The notes beneath the pieces were generated by a model. It was not told the DNA's origin. It saw only the letters and a list, made by a program, of their open reading frames with translations, and ran no database searches. Shown piece after piece: positions 9,877 through 19,900 of a stretch of 64,000 bases of DNA. A program made the position numbers and the translations under genes. Position 1 is the first letter of the stretch, and every line of letters starts with the position of its first letter. Origin of the DNA: Mytilus galloprovincialis (Eukaryota; Mollusca; Bivalvia; Mytilida; Mytilidae); NCBI RefSeq assembly GCF_965363235.1, contig NC_134846.1, forward strand, positions 32,746,218 through 32,810,217, in the 5' to 3' direction.

Positions 9877-12800
9877 GTAGGATCAATTTTGCCAAAATAC
9901 TTATTTTTTCTTCAATATTCATTATTGTAAAAAAATAATTTTAATTTCGAAACATAAGTTCAAAGGTTTTATTTGTTATCTAAATACTTATCCACGTGCA
10001 CTTCCTTTTATTAAGGAATTCATCCAACTTAATAGCAACAATATACAACAGTGAAAGCGTCAAATGGATAATACAACTAGAACTGTGAAAGGATATAACA
10101 ACTCAATGTATAGCATGCAGTATATATACATGCACCTGTACTAACCCTCTTACCTTTTATAACATTGTGTATATACATGTAATTACAGTACAGAAACCAG
10201 TGTTTTTGTGGTAATGGGAAAAGTCTCACTTCTGAGAAGTATCCTAGAAAACCTGAAAAAGGTAATTGCAATATGGCATGCACAGGGCATGTAAATGAAA
10301 CATGTGGTGGCACTTGGAGAGCTTCTGTGTATAACATAATTAGAAATGGTGAGTAAACTTATTGCTCCTTTAACATTAAAAAAAAATATTATGCCGTTAT
10401 TAACAAGTTACTTTCTGTTCAGAATTGTATGTATTTAACGCCATGAATTTTCTGGCGATATTTTTTATGCAAATATACGTTTTATATCATGATAATAAAA
10501 TTGAGAATGGAAATGGGGAATGTGCCAAAGAGACAACAACCCGACCATAGAGCAGACAACAGCAGAAGGTCACCAACAGGTCTTCAATGCAACGAGAAAT
10601 TCTCGCACCCGGAGGCGTCCTTCAGCTGGCCCCTAAACAAATATATACTGGTTCAGTGATAATGAACACCATCCTAAACCCCAAATTGTACACAAGAAAC
10701 TAAAAGTTAAAAAGACTAACAATGGTCTGTATCTTTCATCGGATCAAACAAGCAATGCCGAAAAAATACACAAACCATAATGTTCTCTTTGAATAAAAAA
10801 AACTGATTTAACAAATTTAAATCTTTCGGCACATGAAATGTATTTAGGTGGTGTCATGTTCGGAGATCTTATACTGAATTTACTGTTTCCTATACCATTA
10901 GACTATTACTTTACATTCTTTGTCTTTTATTGGTTGTTATAGGCAACACATTTAACGTTGAAAACATAACATTTGCAGTTTCATTAAGTGTAATGGTGTA
11001 TTAATACGAGTTGTGGTAATGCTGACAATAGTTGTTGTTCTAATTTGTATTAAATTTAAAACAATTAAAAGTTTTCACAACGAATAATCAAGCTGTCTGA
11101 AGTGTACCGTATCACATGTCTCTAGCTCTCATGTTCATTTTTATGTTTTAATTAACGCTTTCTTTTCCCATCATCATTAAGACTTCTAAGGTCAACTATG
11201 CAAATAAAAATATTATCATGGAACTGATGTTGTGATTAAAAAAGGTTCATTGTCCTATCTATTTTTTTTAAATCTTATCTTTTCCTGTAAACTAATGCAA
11301 TGCTAGACTTTTCAAAGATCTAGGGTTTATAATTATTTGAGACAAAACAGGAGAAGATAATGATAAAAGCGAGTACGCGGATACTAACAACTTAACTGCT
11401 TTCTTATAGACCTATCGATGTTTGGACCGTTCACGAGTGCACAAAGCCTCACCAGAAATGTTTCTCCTTTAAATCTAGTTTACTTCGATATATATATATG
11501 TTAATTTTTATTCTGAAGGTATTTTGATATCTTTTAAGAATACTTTTTTTCTGGAATTCGGTCACAATGATAATACATTATTTTCATTCTAGGTCACAAG
11601 GTTTCGACAACAACTCATACACCAACACGTCACAAGCAGAGAACGTCTAATATAGGTACATGCACACCCTATTTTTTTATTTTCTTCAATTCTTTTCTAG
11701 GTTTAAATTACTATTTTTGATATCAACTAAATTCCTTTTTTTGACGATTTGATTTACTTTAATCAATTTGATAAGAACACAATGAATGTTCAATTTATCT
11801 TCCTCTACAGAAGTTTCATGCGTTAAAACACATTTTCATGATTTGGATTAAATCAATAATTGACTCCTTGAAAATACTCCATACGCATGCATTTTGTACA
11901 ATTGCTTTAAATTGTCTAAACATATGTAGTTACAAGTAAGAAAATTTCAATATTTGATGTGTGATAATAGGTATACAATTGGTTAGAACCGTTTCAAATA
12001 CATTACTTTTACTAGTAGTCTCTTAAAAATTAATTCCAATTTTGATAATTTATAATTTATATTAATGTATTCCGTTGTAGGCATTGGTGTTGGAATAACC
12101 ATTGTGTTGCTCCTAATCATAGTTGCAGTTATCAGTTGTTTGTTATGGAAAAGAAGGTACAATAAATTCTAATTTACTCTGTTGATAAGTACGATTAATG
12201 ATTATTATTGTGTTCTATGTAGTATTTCATTGTTCTTACGCCACACAAATAGTATATGTAAAAAGAAAAGCAAACACAACAAGAATGCCAGAATAAATTG
12301 AAAAATATTTTTACAGACATACGAACGAGGACGGAATCAAAGTTATGGCAAAAACGTTTATAAGTATATCCTCATCTTCATTTTATTGAATTAATGTTGT
12401 TTTTATGTTCTATGTATTATAATTCTTTGATTTTACGTAAAGAAAAATAAGTATTCCTATTTGAATAATGAAAATATATTCTGTTTCCATGCCTATGAAA
12501 CTAGAAGCTATCAACTATGAATTGTTAATAACGTTGCAAACTTCCTTTTGTTATAATCAATCAAACTCCCTAAAATTTTACTTTTTTGTTTTAGAAAACA
12601 AAAAGCTCATATAAAAGAATCGTCAATGATTGATCACGAGTATGATAGAAACCAGAATATAACCACCGTAGACAGTTCATCCATCGAGATGCATGTCTAT
12701 GAAAATGGTCATTCAAACGGCTATTCAAATTCGAATAATACAACACAAATTTCAAATGGATATATCGTACCCCAAACGTCGAATACGACTGTAAATCACG

Positions 12801-13330
12801 TGAACAATAAACGCGAAACAGACTCCGGGCATGCACATGATCAACCAGATAAAAGATCAATCCTTAAAAGCATATTGCCATCCCTGTTACACAACTACTT
12901 TAAGTTAGATAATGATAAAATCGACAATGAAGACGGGAACAACATAGCGGACATATCACAAACAGAGCTTGATTTGACAGCCGGTGGAAGCAACGGCGCA
13001 TATGCTACTCTAGATTCAACGGAAACCGGCTTCAATAAAGGTAAACGCGTCCCTAATAGTAAAGAAAATAGTGATCATTCAAAAATCGAAAAGACAAATC
13101 ATGTGATAAAAGGTAAAGGAGATTATTGCTGTGTTGAAGGAGAATATAATACACTGAACAAAATCCGGAGATTTTCGAATCATGTCAGTTTATACAGTCA
13201 TGCTGTTGATGGTGTTTATGACATATCCGGAAATAATAATAAGTCAAAAACTACAGATCATACCTACGATCATTTCTTTGGAAATCAAACTGTAATAGCA
13301 GCTGATTATGATAATGTAATAAAATATTAA
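9721..13330 (+). CDS. Gene B: WSC-domain single-pass membrane protein with Tyr-rich tail
   Basis: Coding exons are 9721-9876, 10189-10348, 11593-11655, 12081-12156 and 12595-13330, all with GT/AG junctions and phases that fit without a break (0, 1, 1, 2). The protein has, in order, a WSC domain of about 105 residues with all eight cysteines, a 21-residue Thr-rich stalk, one TM helix and a 244-residue tail with YATL, YNTL and YDIS motifs. By family knowledge the WSC domain binds carbohydrate or acts as a surface sensor. The tail suggests tyrosine-phosphorylation signalling or endocytosis (inference). The start is unsettled. An ATG lies immediately before the WSC domain (9733). An open frame runs back to ATG 9556 (MKFLFRCQFLVTLIEF, somewhat signal-like). 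ATG 9666 opens a signal-like MFNIKSKLIAVFNIFIISA that is out of frame unless spliced. Confidence 0.75.
10189..10348 (+). CDS. Gene B exon: WSC domain, second half
   Basis: The acceptor is attacag| and the donor is aatg|gtgagt. It starts in phase 0 and ends in phase 1. It encodes YRNQCFCGNGKS, CNMACTGHVNETCGGTWRAS and VYNI. The CFCG and CGG...SVY signatures are those of the WSC family. Confidence 0.8.
10497..10760 (-). repeat. Dispersed repeat R3 in gene B intron 2
   Basis: The stretch 'gggaatgtgccaaagagac' ... 'gaaattctcgcacccggag' ... 'ggtttaggatggtgttcat' (the last read on -) is the reverse complement of 26745-27045. The two copies are close in sequence, so the family has moved fairly recently. 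Confidence 0.8.
11593..11655 (+). CDS. Gene B exon: Thr-rich stalk (63 nt)
   Basis: The acceptor is cattctag| and the donor is atatag|gtacat; phase 1 at both ends. It encodes HKVSTTTHTPTRHKQRTSNI. Identical length and phase to the stalk exons of A and C let this exon be added, lost or duplicated without breaking the frame. Confidence 0.7.
   Translation, partial: VTRFRQQLIHQHVTSRERLI
12081..12156 (+). CDS. Gene B exon: transmembrane helix (76 nt)
   Basis: The acceptor is ttgtag| and the donor is aagaag|gtacaa. It encodes GIGVGITIVLLLIIVAVISC, then LLWKRR. The small-residue start, hydrophobic core and basic end fit a type I TM helix with a stop-transfer signal. It enters in phase 1 and leaves in phase 2, matching the next exon. 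Confidence 0.8.
12317..12355 (+). CDS. Possible optional 39-nt exon of gene B
   Basis: It lies between ttttacag| and |gtttat and would insert HTNEDGIKVMAKT in frame between the TM and tail exons. Gene C has a related stretch (MEDEDKFKGMTKT, near 20690-20727), but I could not find junctions there that keep the frame. The donor is weak. It may be an alternative exon or a relic. Confidence 0.3.
12595..13330 (+). CDS. Gene B terminal exon: Tyr-rich cytoplasmic tail
   Basis: The acceptor is ttttgttttag|. The first base completes the split AG|A codon from the TM exon, and the frame then runs open to TAA at 13328. The tail of 244 residues is hydrophilic, rich in Asn, Ser and His. Its best-conserved part in gene C is YCCVEGEYNTLNKIRRFSN, then LYSHAVDGVYDISGNNN and TTDHTYDH. 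YATL, YNTL and YDIS fit YxxL/I-type motifs (ITIM-like or sorting), though not the strict ITIM consensus. No catalytic domain is visible. Confidence 0.8.
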
Positions 13331-14204
13331 GAGGTGAACATAATGTGAATATATGTTTCGAAAATTGATTTAACTGTAAATTCATATAATTTCACTCTGT
13401 TTTGTCACTTTATTTGTACTATTTATATATAAAAATTTAGAAAAATAGCGGTGACCATATCATTACAATTGCAATACTCGTTTTGGCTCATCGAATTCCA
13501 AAGGATCCCATGCGAGCGTTTGCCACCACTTGACATCCGTTGACGCACGTTTCCTGCTGTCGTTGTCTGTCAACGTTGTCGCTAACTCTTTTAAGAATCT
13601 CCTCACACTTAAACTGAATTTTCCTTAGGGCAACAAATATTTGTATTTGTATATATTTCATCTGAAGTTTGATCCATCATTGATTATAATAATGAAATAA
13701 GGAGTCAAATGCAGTTGTAGTGCAAAAGTATGATCAGTAGATAAGTCTAAATGGGGAAAATATGTTTAGCTTAGTAGGATTTACAAATAGGGCAAATGAT
13801 CAGAACACTCGATGGTGTAAACTTCCCAACAAAACGTTTATGGTATAATTGTATGTGACAGATGGTGCAATGGTAAAAGGTGTATGTGTATGGATCTATG
13901 ATTTATGGTTAAGGGGAATGATGAAATGGTGTACATTGTATGTGAACTGGTATGATTCTGTAACGTGTAATCAAAGTGTGGTTGTCAAAGTTTACAACTA
14001 TGTAAAATATTGATAAGAACTGATTTTTAACTTAATACATTAATTTTGAATATTGTGATCAAAAATCTTTCTTTTTTTAATAAAGAAATAATTTTTCAGT
14101 CGCATGCTTTGCTTGAAATAAGATTGCAACATGAGTAATTTCGGATGGTTAAGATAGCAGGTGTAAGGTGTATGGTGCAAAGTTGTGACGTGTATGGTGT
14201 AATG

Positions 14205-14234
14205 GCAGAGAAAGAGAGAGAGAGAGAGAGAGAA
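14205..14234. repeat. (GA)n microsatellite
   Basis: An uninterrupted GA tract of about 20 nt with imperfect ends. Confidence 0.9.
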
Positions 14235-14270
14235 ATTGAGACAGCAAAGTAAGATCTACAAATAAGTTAA

Positions 14271-14480
14271 ATGCCTCAACCTGCCGGTGGGGGATATAAG
14301 CTCTCTTGTTACGAGTCCATATTCAAATTGAATGATTGGAGTTCTTCCAATCATGCAAACTGTTGCGTTAGTTCCTTGGATGAAATTCGATGGAACGGAG
14401 GAAGAACGTTTGATGATGTGTACAGTCTATATCCTTCATTTGTAGCTCAGATATCTGTGATTACTCTAATATCTGAACGG
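14271..14480 (+). CDS. Unassigned possible exon ending at a strong splice donor
   Basis: An ATG-initiated open frame of 70 codons (MPQPAGGGYKLSCYESIFKL...) reaches gaacg|gtgagt at 14480/14481. Its base composition is richer in GC than the surroundings. I do not recognise a domain, and there is no signal peptide or TM helix. It could be a first coding exon of an unknown gene, an exon remnant, or chance. No continuing exon was identified. Confidence 0.25.
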
Positions 14481-14644
14481 TGAGTCTTTATAGTCGTGAC
14501 GGATCATGTATAAACTTTTTCTCTCAAATATGCACATTGTGTCTTTTTTGTTGTGAGGGATCATGTATAAATCTTTATCTTAACTCCTATACATTTCTAG
14601 GAATGTTATTGGTTAAAAGCGTCCTCGTGGAAACCGTGTATATT

Positions 14645-14785
14645 TGATATTAGGTTAGTATGGAGGCGGGGCTTATTTCATACACGGTTAGTAGTGGAGT
14701 TACGTCCCTTTATATTCCATATAAGGTAGTAGGGAGGCGGGGCTTATTTCATACACGGTTAGTAGTGGTGTTACGTCGCTTTAAA
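14645..14785. repeat. Two-copy tandem repeat (~72 bp)
   Basis: The motif 'ggaggcggggcttatttcat' + 'acacggttagtagtgg' occurs at about 14660 and again at about 14732, with few differences. Confidence 0.85.
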
Positions 14786-15027
14786 AAAAAACAGTACTGA
14801 GAAAAAATCTTAAAGGTTTCAACAGACAAAGAAATTGATGATTAAGATTGAAATAAATTCATAAAACACATTTAAATCTAACAAGTTGTCATTGTTGGCA
14901 TCTGTTTTTGTAGGGTCAATGGAGTAGTTTCTTTATCATGTTTATGCTAACTGTATTGAAGACTTGCACATTTTGATAGGTCACTGGTCTAAATTTTACA
15001 CGTTAAGATGGTCGGTAAGATAAATTC

Positions 15028-15206
15028 GTTACATAGTGTGCTAGTGACGTAATACGGTATATATGGGGTCAGTAAATTCCATATGGGGATTCGAACTTCG
15101 CTCTCACCCCATATATACCGTATTAAGGTCACTTTGATCTCACCCCATATTGAATTTCATGACCCCATATATACCGTATAAGGTCACTAGCACACTATGT
15201 AACTAA
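15028..15206. mobile_element. Foldback element (MITE-like) with long terminal inverted repeats
   Basis: The left arm begins gttacatagtgtgctagtga and runs through 'acggtatatatggggtca'. The right end is its inverse, ending 'gtcactagcacactatgtaac'-like at 15202. The arms extend about 65 nt each, with a short spacer that itself contains further copies of the ccccatatataccgtat motif. There is no coding capacity. It is probably a non-autonomous DNA transposon; I could not fix a target-site duplication. Confidence 0.75.
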
Positions 15207-15556
15207 TAGTTCTCTCAGATCTGAACGATGTGATGGATAGTGTAAAAAGTATTTCCGGCCAGGTTAGATCTGTTTGATAGATGTTTTTTTCTGCTTGGTG
15301 TCGTTCTAATGAGTTAAGCCCTTTCAAACTGATTTTGTATAGTTAGTTCGTATGTTGTACAGTTATACCACTGTCCAAGGTTAAGGAATGGTTGGCGTTT
15401 TCTAACATGTTTTACCCTGTTATATTAATTATGTTCCTGCTTTAAGTCAGGCGTATGTTATTCATTGGAAGTTGTTTGTTGCTGTATATCAAATTTCTCG
15501 TTTGAATTGTTTAACATGTGTCATATCTCAAATAAGTAAAATAAAAGCTCTTCAAA

Positions 15557-15650
15557 GATAACAGGATTATAACTGTATACGTCATACACGTGTCGTCAAC
15601 AAAAGACTCGTCAGTGACGCTCAAATAAAAAGTAAAAAAAAAAAGACTAA
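15557..15650 (-). repeat. Degenerate R1 copy upstream of gene C
   Basis: It contains 'catacacgtgtcgtcaacaa' and 'agactcgtcagtgacgctca'. It is the positional counterpart of 8768-8870 upstream of gene B. Confidence 0.7.
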
Positions 15651-16009
15651 AGAACATGAATAAATTATAAAAATTGAATAGCTTTCTTCAGTTATTTCAT
15701 ATCATATTTAGGAGACGTGTGTCAGACATTGTCGGCTGCCAACTGTTTTACTTGCACATATTTTGTACTTATTACAGTGTTCCTGTATGCCATCACTCAT
15801 ATCAGGGAAAATGGTATACTTCGTCATTTAAATATTTAAATAATATATAATGATTTGCAGTGTGCTAGGTTGAACTGGATAAAAACTTTCAGTTACACCA
15901 TATTTTTTTTATTCATAGTTTTCCTATTCAAAATGTTTAGTCTGTGTTTTTGTTTATATACTAGGAGTAACAATCAAATTACGATAACTTCCAATAGAAA
16001 ACTGTTTTT

Positions 16010-16120
16010 GTTTGTGTTTTAGCGTATCAGAATTGACTAAACTTTAAGATTTATGATGATAATAAGGTTGATGTTTACATGTTTATAAGGAAACTGCAAC
16101 GGATATGTTTTCATAATAAA
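16010..16120 (+). promoter_or_regulatory. Conserved upstream block of gene C; candidate promoter
   Basis: Counterpart of 9225-9330. 'ttgatgtttacatgtttata' and 'aggaaactgcaacggatat' are retained with a TATA-like tttataagg. A donor-like atagaa|gtgagt follows at about 16205. Function is inference from selective conservation between the paralogs. Confidence 0.4.
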
Positions 16121-16766
16121 CTTCGTAATACAATATTCATAGTTCATCTGACTTGGTATATTGAAATTTAGTGCATGTAACGCAGCGGAGACCTAAAACA
16201 ATAGAAGTGAGTTAAAATATTTATATATTGGTTTTTGTTTTGTTAATTGAGAGAAAAAAAAAAACGCTAATTTCATAGTTTTCCGATAACAATATATGCA
16301 TTTCATTGCTTTAAAAAAAACAAGAAAAGTAATCGTAGCATTTTTTTTACATGACCTTACAAGTCAAATTGAATTGTCAACTCATTACGTGAATATCAGG
16401 TAAGACTCACTTTTTTCACGGGAAAGTCGCATGAACTTTATATAATAACATTTGAAATTTAATTGAATTATGAAAAATATAAAATCTGTTATGTAAAATT
16501 CACATTCAATTCATGTGAAAATTTTCACGTGAGATTCGTATGAATCTCAATACACGTAAAATCCATATAAAAATAGTCACATCAGTTCCATATTTAAGTT
16601 CGTTTGGGGTGAATTTTGAAATAAAAGTAAGTTAAGAAGCAAATGCAATAATAAAGCACATGATATGGTTATCGACAAGATGTTTTTAGATTGTCCTATG
16701 TTCAATATCAAATCCAAAACTGTATCGATAACATTCTTCTATTTTTGCATTCTAATATTTCATCAG

Positions 16767-16922
16767 TTTATAGAGATGTACAACTACATTGGATGCTTTA
16801 AAGATCGTCCTGGTAGAAGATTATTGAATGCTGGACCATTTAACACAGAAAATAATGAAATGTCCATCAACATATGCTTCAACCACTGCAATCCTGGAAA
16901 CTATGGATATTTTGCAACAGAG
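16767..16922 (+). CDS. Gene C exon: WSC domain, first half
   Basis: The acceptor is atttcatcag| (or no intron here, see the gene entry) and the donor is gag|gtacac. It encodes MYNYIGCFKDRPGRRLLNAG, MSINICFNHC and YFATE. It is 156 nt, as in gene B. Confidence 0.75.
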
Positions 16923-19900
16923 GTACACACTATGTTTGCAAACATACGTATTTAAAAATAAATTTTGAGTATTTATTGACGTTTAATACAAAACACGTTG
17001 AGCTAGGATTGTATGTACGTGTTTAACACGTGCATTTGTATAATTTCGAGAATACATCTAAGTAGCTACAATATTCAACATGAAGACGTGTTTACTCAAA
17101 TTTTAAAAGCACTAAAGTACTGCATAAGATTATCGGTTAATTACAAAGAAGCTGGTGCAAAACCAGATAGTCTCCGATCACCATTGATATTATTTCGAGC
17201 AGTGTTTGCGTTATACTCGTAAGCTCGTGAAATATCATATGCATATATACATGTGTATGTAAAGTTTCGAACTGTGTAACTTCTTATTATATTACTAAAA
17301 TTATAAAACAAATAAATGTTTAAACGGTGTTCAATTTTTCTGTTGCCCTTTTTAATATGACTTAATTTTATATAATTATTGTGTTCACGTAAGGATAGTC
17401 CGAAATGACAGCTCATGACCATATCGATACCGGTTTACACTAAAGCCAAATGAATATAGATATCGAGGAACCAACACTTTTCCAATGTAAAAAGGTATTA
17501 GTTATAATGCTACAGTATATTTTAACTCTTTGCTTGTTTAATAAAACGTATATTGCAGTTTCGTTACAGATGTTATTGTGGTAATAGGACAAACATCGGT
17601 TCTAACCAGTTTCCAAAAATAAAAGAAAGAGATTGTAGCATGAAGTGCAGAGGGCATCCGTCAATGAAATGTGGTGGGATATTGGCAGCATCTGTATATA
17701 AAATAAATAGAAAGTGTGAGTAAATTATTTCTGATCGTACATAACATGATCATTTTATCTTAGTATACTTGCATTATAAACTCATTCGTCTATGAAAAAC
17801 CTCTTATATAACGCAATTACTTTTTAAAAGTAGTATACTTTTGTAAATATAGGCTTGCTTCAAACAAATACACAAAAACACACAAACAAGATCCATGGTC
17901 TATTAATAGGATGCAACAACACCATATAATAACATGAATGTTATTTTTTTTTCTTTGATCTTCAAGTCAGTTAACTTCTTCTGTTTTAGGGGAATTTGTT
18001 AACTGATTATTCTTTTAGTTAGTGCTGTCTCTAATTCCGGCGTGAGACGCTTGTCATAAGAAAAGCCATGGTTAGAACTAATAATGATACTTCCATTTAA
18101 GAAATTGTTATTTCACTGCCTAGTGGTGGCTTTCCCTTACATTTGCCAAATATGTTAACATCTGTTTGCATCTGGTGCAAGAAAATTGGTACCGTTAATT
18201 TTATTACTACCACTGGGTCGATGCCTCTGCTGGTGGACTATTAGTCCCCGAGGGTATCACCAGCCCAGTAGCCAGTACTTCGGTACTGGCATGAAAATAC
18301 GGATTTTTTGTGTTATTAAAATTTGCTGTTACAAAATATTAGAAATTATTTTAAATTAAGGAATGTATCTCCCTCATGCAAAGCTCTGATTCCTTTCACG
18401 GATTTGGCTATACTTTTTGGACCTTTTGGATTATAGCTCTTCATCTTTTATATAAGCTTTGGATTTCAAATATTTTGGCCACGAGCATCACTGAAGAGAC
18501 ATGTATTGTCGAAATGCGCATCTGGTGCAAGAAAATTGGTACCGTTAATTTTATTACTACCACTGGGTCGATGCCTCTGCTGGTGGACTATTAGTCCCCG
18601 AGGGTATCACCAGCCCAGTAGCTAGTACTTCGGTACTGGCATGAAAATACGGATTTTTTTGTGTTATTAAAATTTGATGTTACAAAATATTAGAAATTAT
18701 TTTAAATTAAGGAATGTATCTCCATCATGCAAAGCTCTGATTCCTTTCACGGATTTGGCTATACTTTTTGGACCTTTTGGATTATAGCTCTTCATCTTTT
18801 ATATAAGCTTTGGATTTCAAATATTTTGGCCACGAGCATCACTGAAGAGACATGTATTGTCGAAATGCGCATCTGGTGCAAGAAAATTGGTACCGTTAAT
18901 TTTATTAACATAATTTTAACACATTTACTAAAAAAAAATAGTTTTACAGTTCCCTAGAAAATATCTAATCTAAAAATAGTTCCCTATACTTTAAACAAAA
19001 AAATGCATAAGTAGAGCTTCAAAACGGATTAACGTGGTCTATCAACGTATTTATTTTTAAAATTATTAATTCAGTTAGCATAATTTACAGGTTCCCAGTT
19101 GTCGACGACAGAACAGACACAAAAAATTCCGAAACAAAATCAATTTGATATAGGTAAACAGGTTTCTTTTATATTTGTCAACTTAAACGATTTTAGTTGA
19201 TCTTGGAATCAGTAATCATTCCTTTTTCAATAAGTTGAAACAAGGGCATTGAGGGATAAGGCCGAACGTTAGGAACAACTACTTGACTGGCCATTTGTTT
19301 AGGATGATCAATATCTCGACTGTTCAACAAAGAATGGCACCTACAAGTTCATCATAAACATGACACATACTGTTTTGTGCCATATTGCATACTTTGGATT
19401 CATTATTACTATTATTCGTTGGATACCAATTTTCGTTTGCAGAGGTTTTATATGCAGAGATTGGCAAAACCACGAAATCAAAAATCCACGAAAATGCAAG
19501 TTTTCCTTCATTCACGAAAATTGGCACCAACAAAAATAAATTAATCCACAGTATTTTTATTTTAACTCTAAAGTCATTACAATATCTCCAACGTCAATAA
19601 TCGATGGAACGAAGTTGGTATTAACTTAGTTACACACATATACTGTTCCTTCTTTCAGATCCGATGTTATCGACGACAGAATATACACCAACAATTCCGG
19701 AACAAAGTCGATCTGATATAGGTAAATCCTTTGTATATTTATTACCAAGCCCTAATCAAGTTTTCAGAGGAACCAAAAGATATTGGTGTGGATATATTGA
19801 ATTAGTTACTTTCGATCCGTAATTATAGATACAACTTCCCGTTCCTTTGTGGAATCTGTTTATTAACATTATTTTTATAAGCTATACTCAACTAGTGTCA

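Larger units (their letters stand above)
13331..15027. other. Intergenic between genes B and C
   Basis: It contains the gene B 3' UTR (no clear AATAAA close to the stop), a GA microsatellite at about 14205-14234, an unassigned open frame with a good donor (14271-14480), and a short two-copy tandem repeat at 14645-14785. I see nothing else coding. Confidence 0.5.

Noticed and set aside
12591-12860. 89-codon frame on the - strand opposite the gene B tail
   Set aside because: It is the antisense of a phase-supported exon; the equivalent antisense frame at 21467-21736 follows from the same coding sequence.
18376-18957. Two nearly identical 72-76 codon frames (MQSSDSFHGFGYTFWTFW...)
   Set aside because: They lie inside the ~350-bp tandem repeat in an intron; the similarity comes from the DNA repeat, and no splice or start context supports translation.
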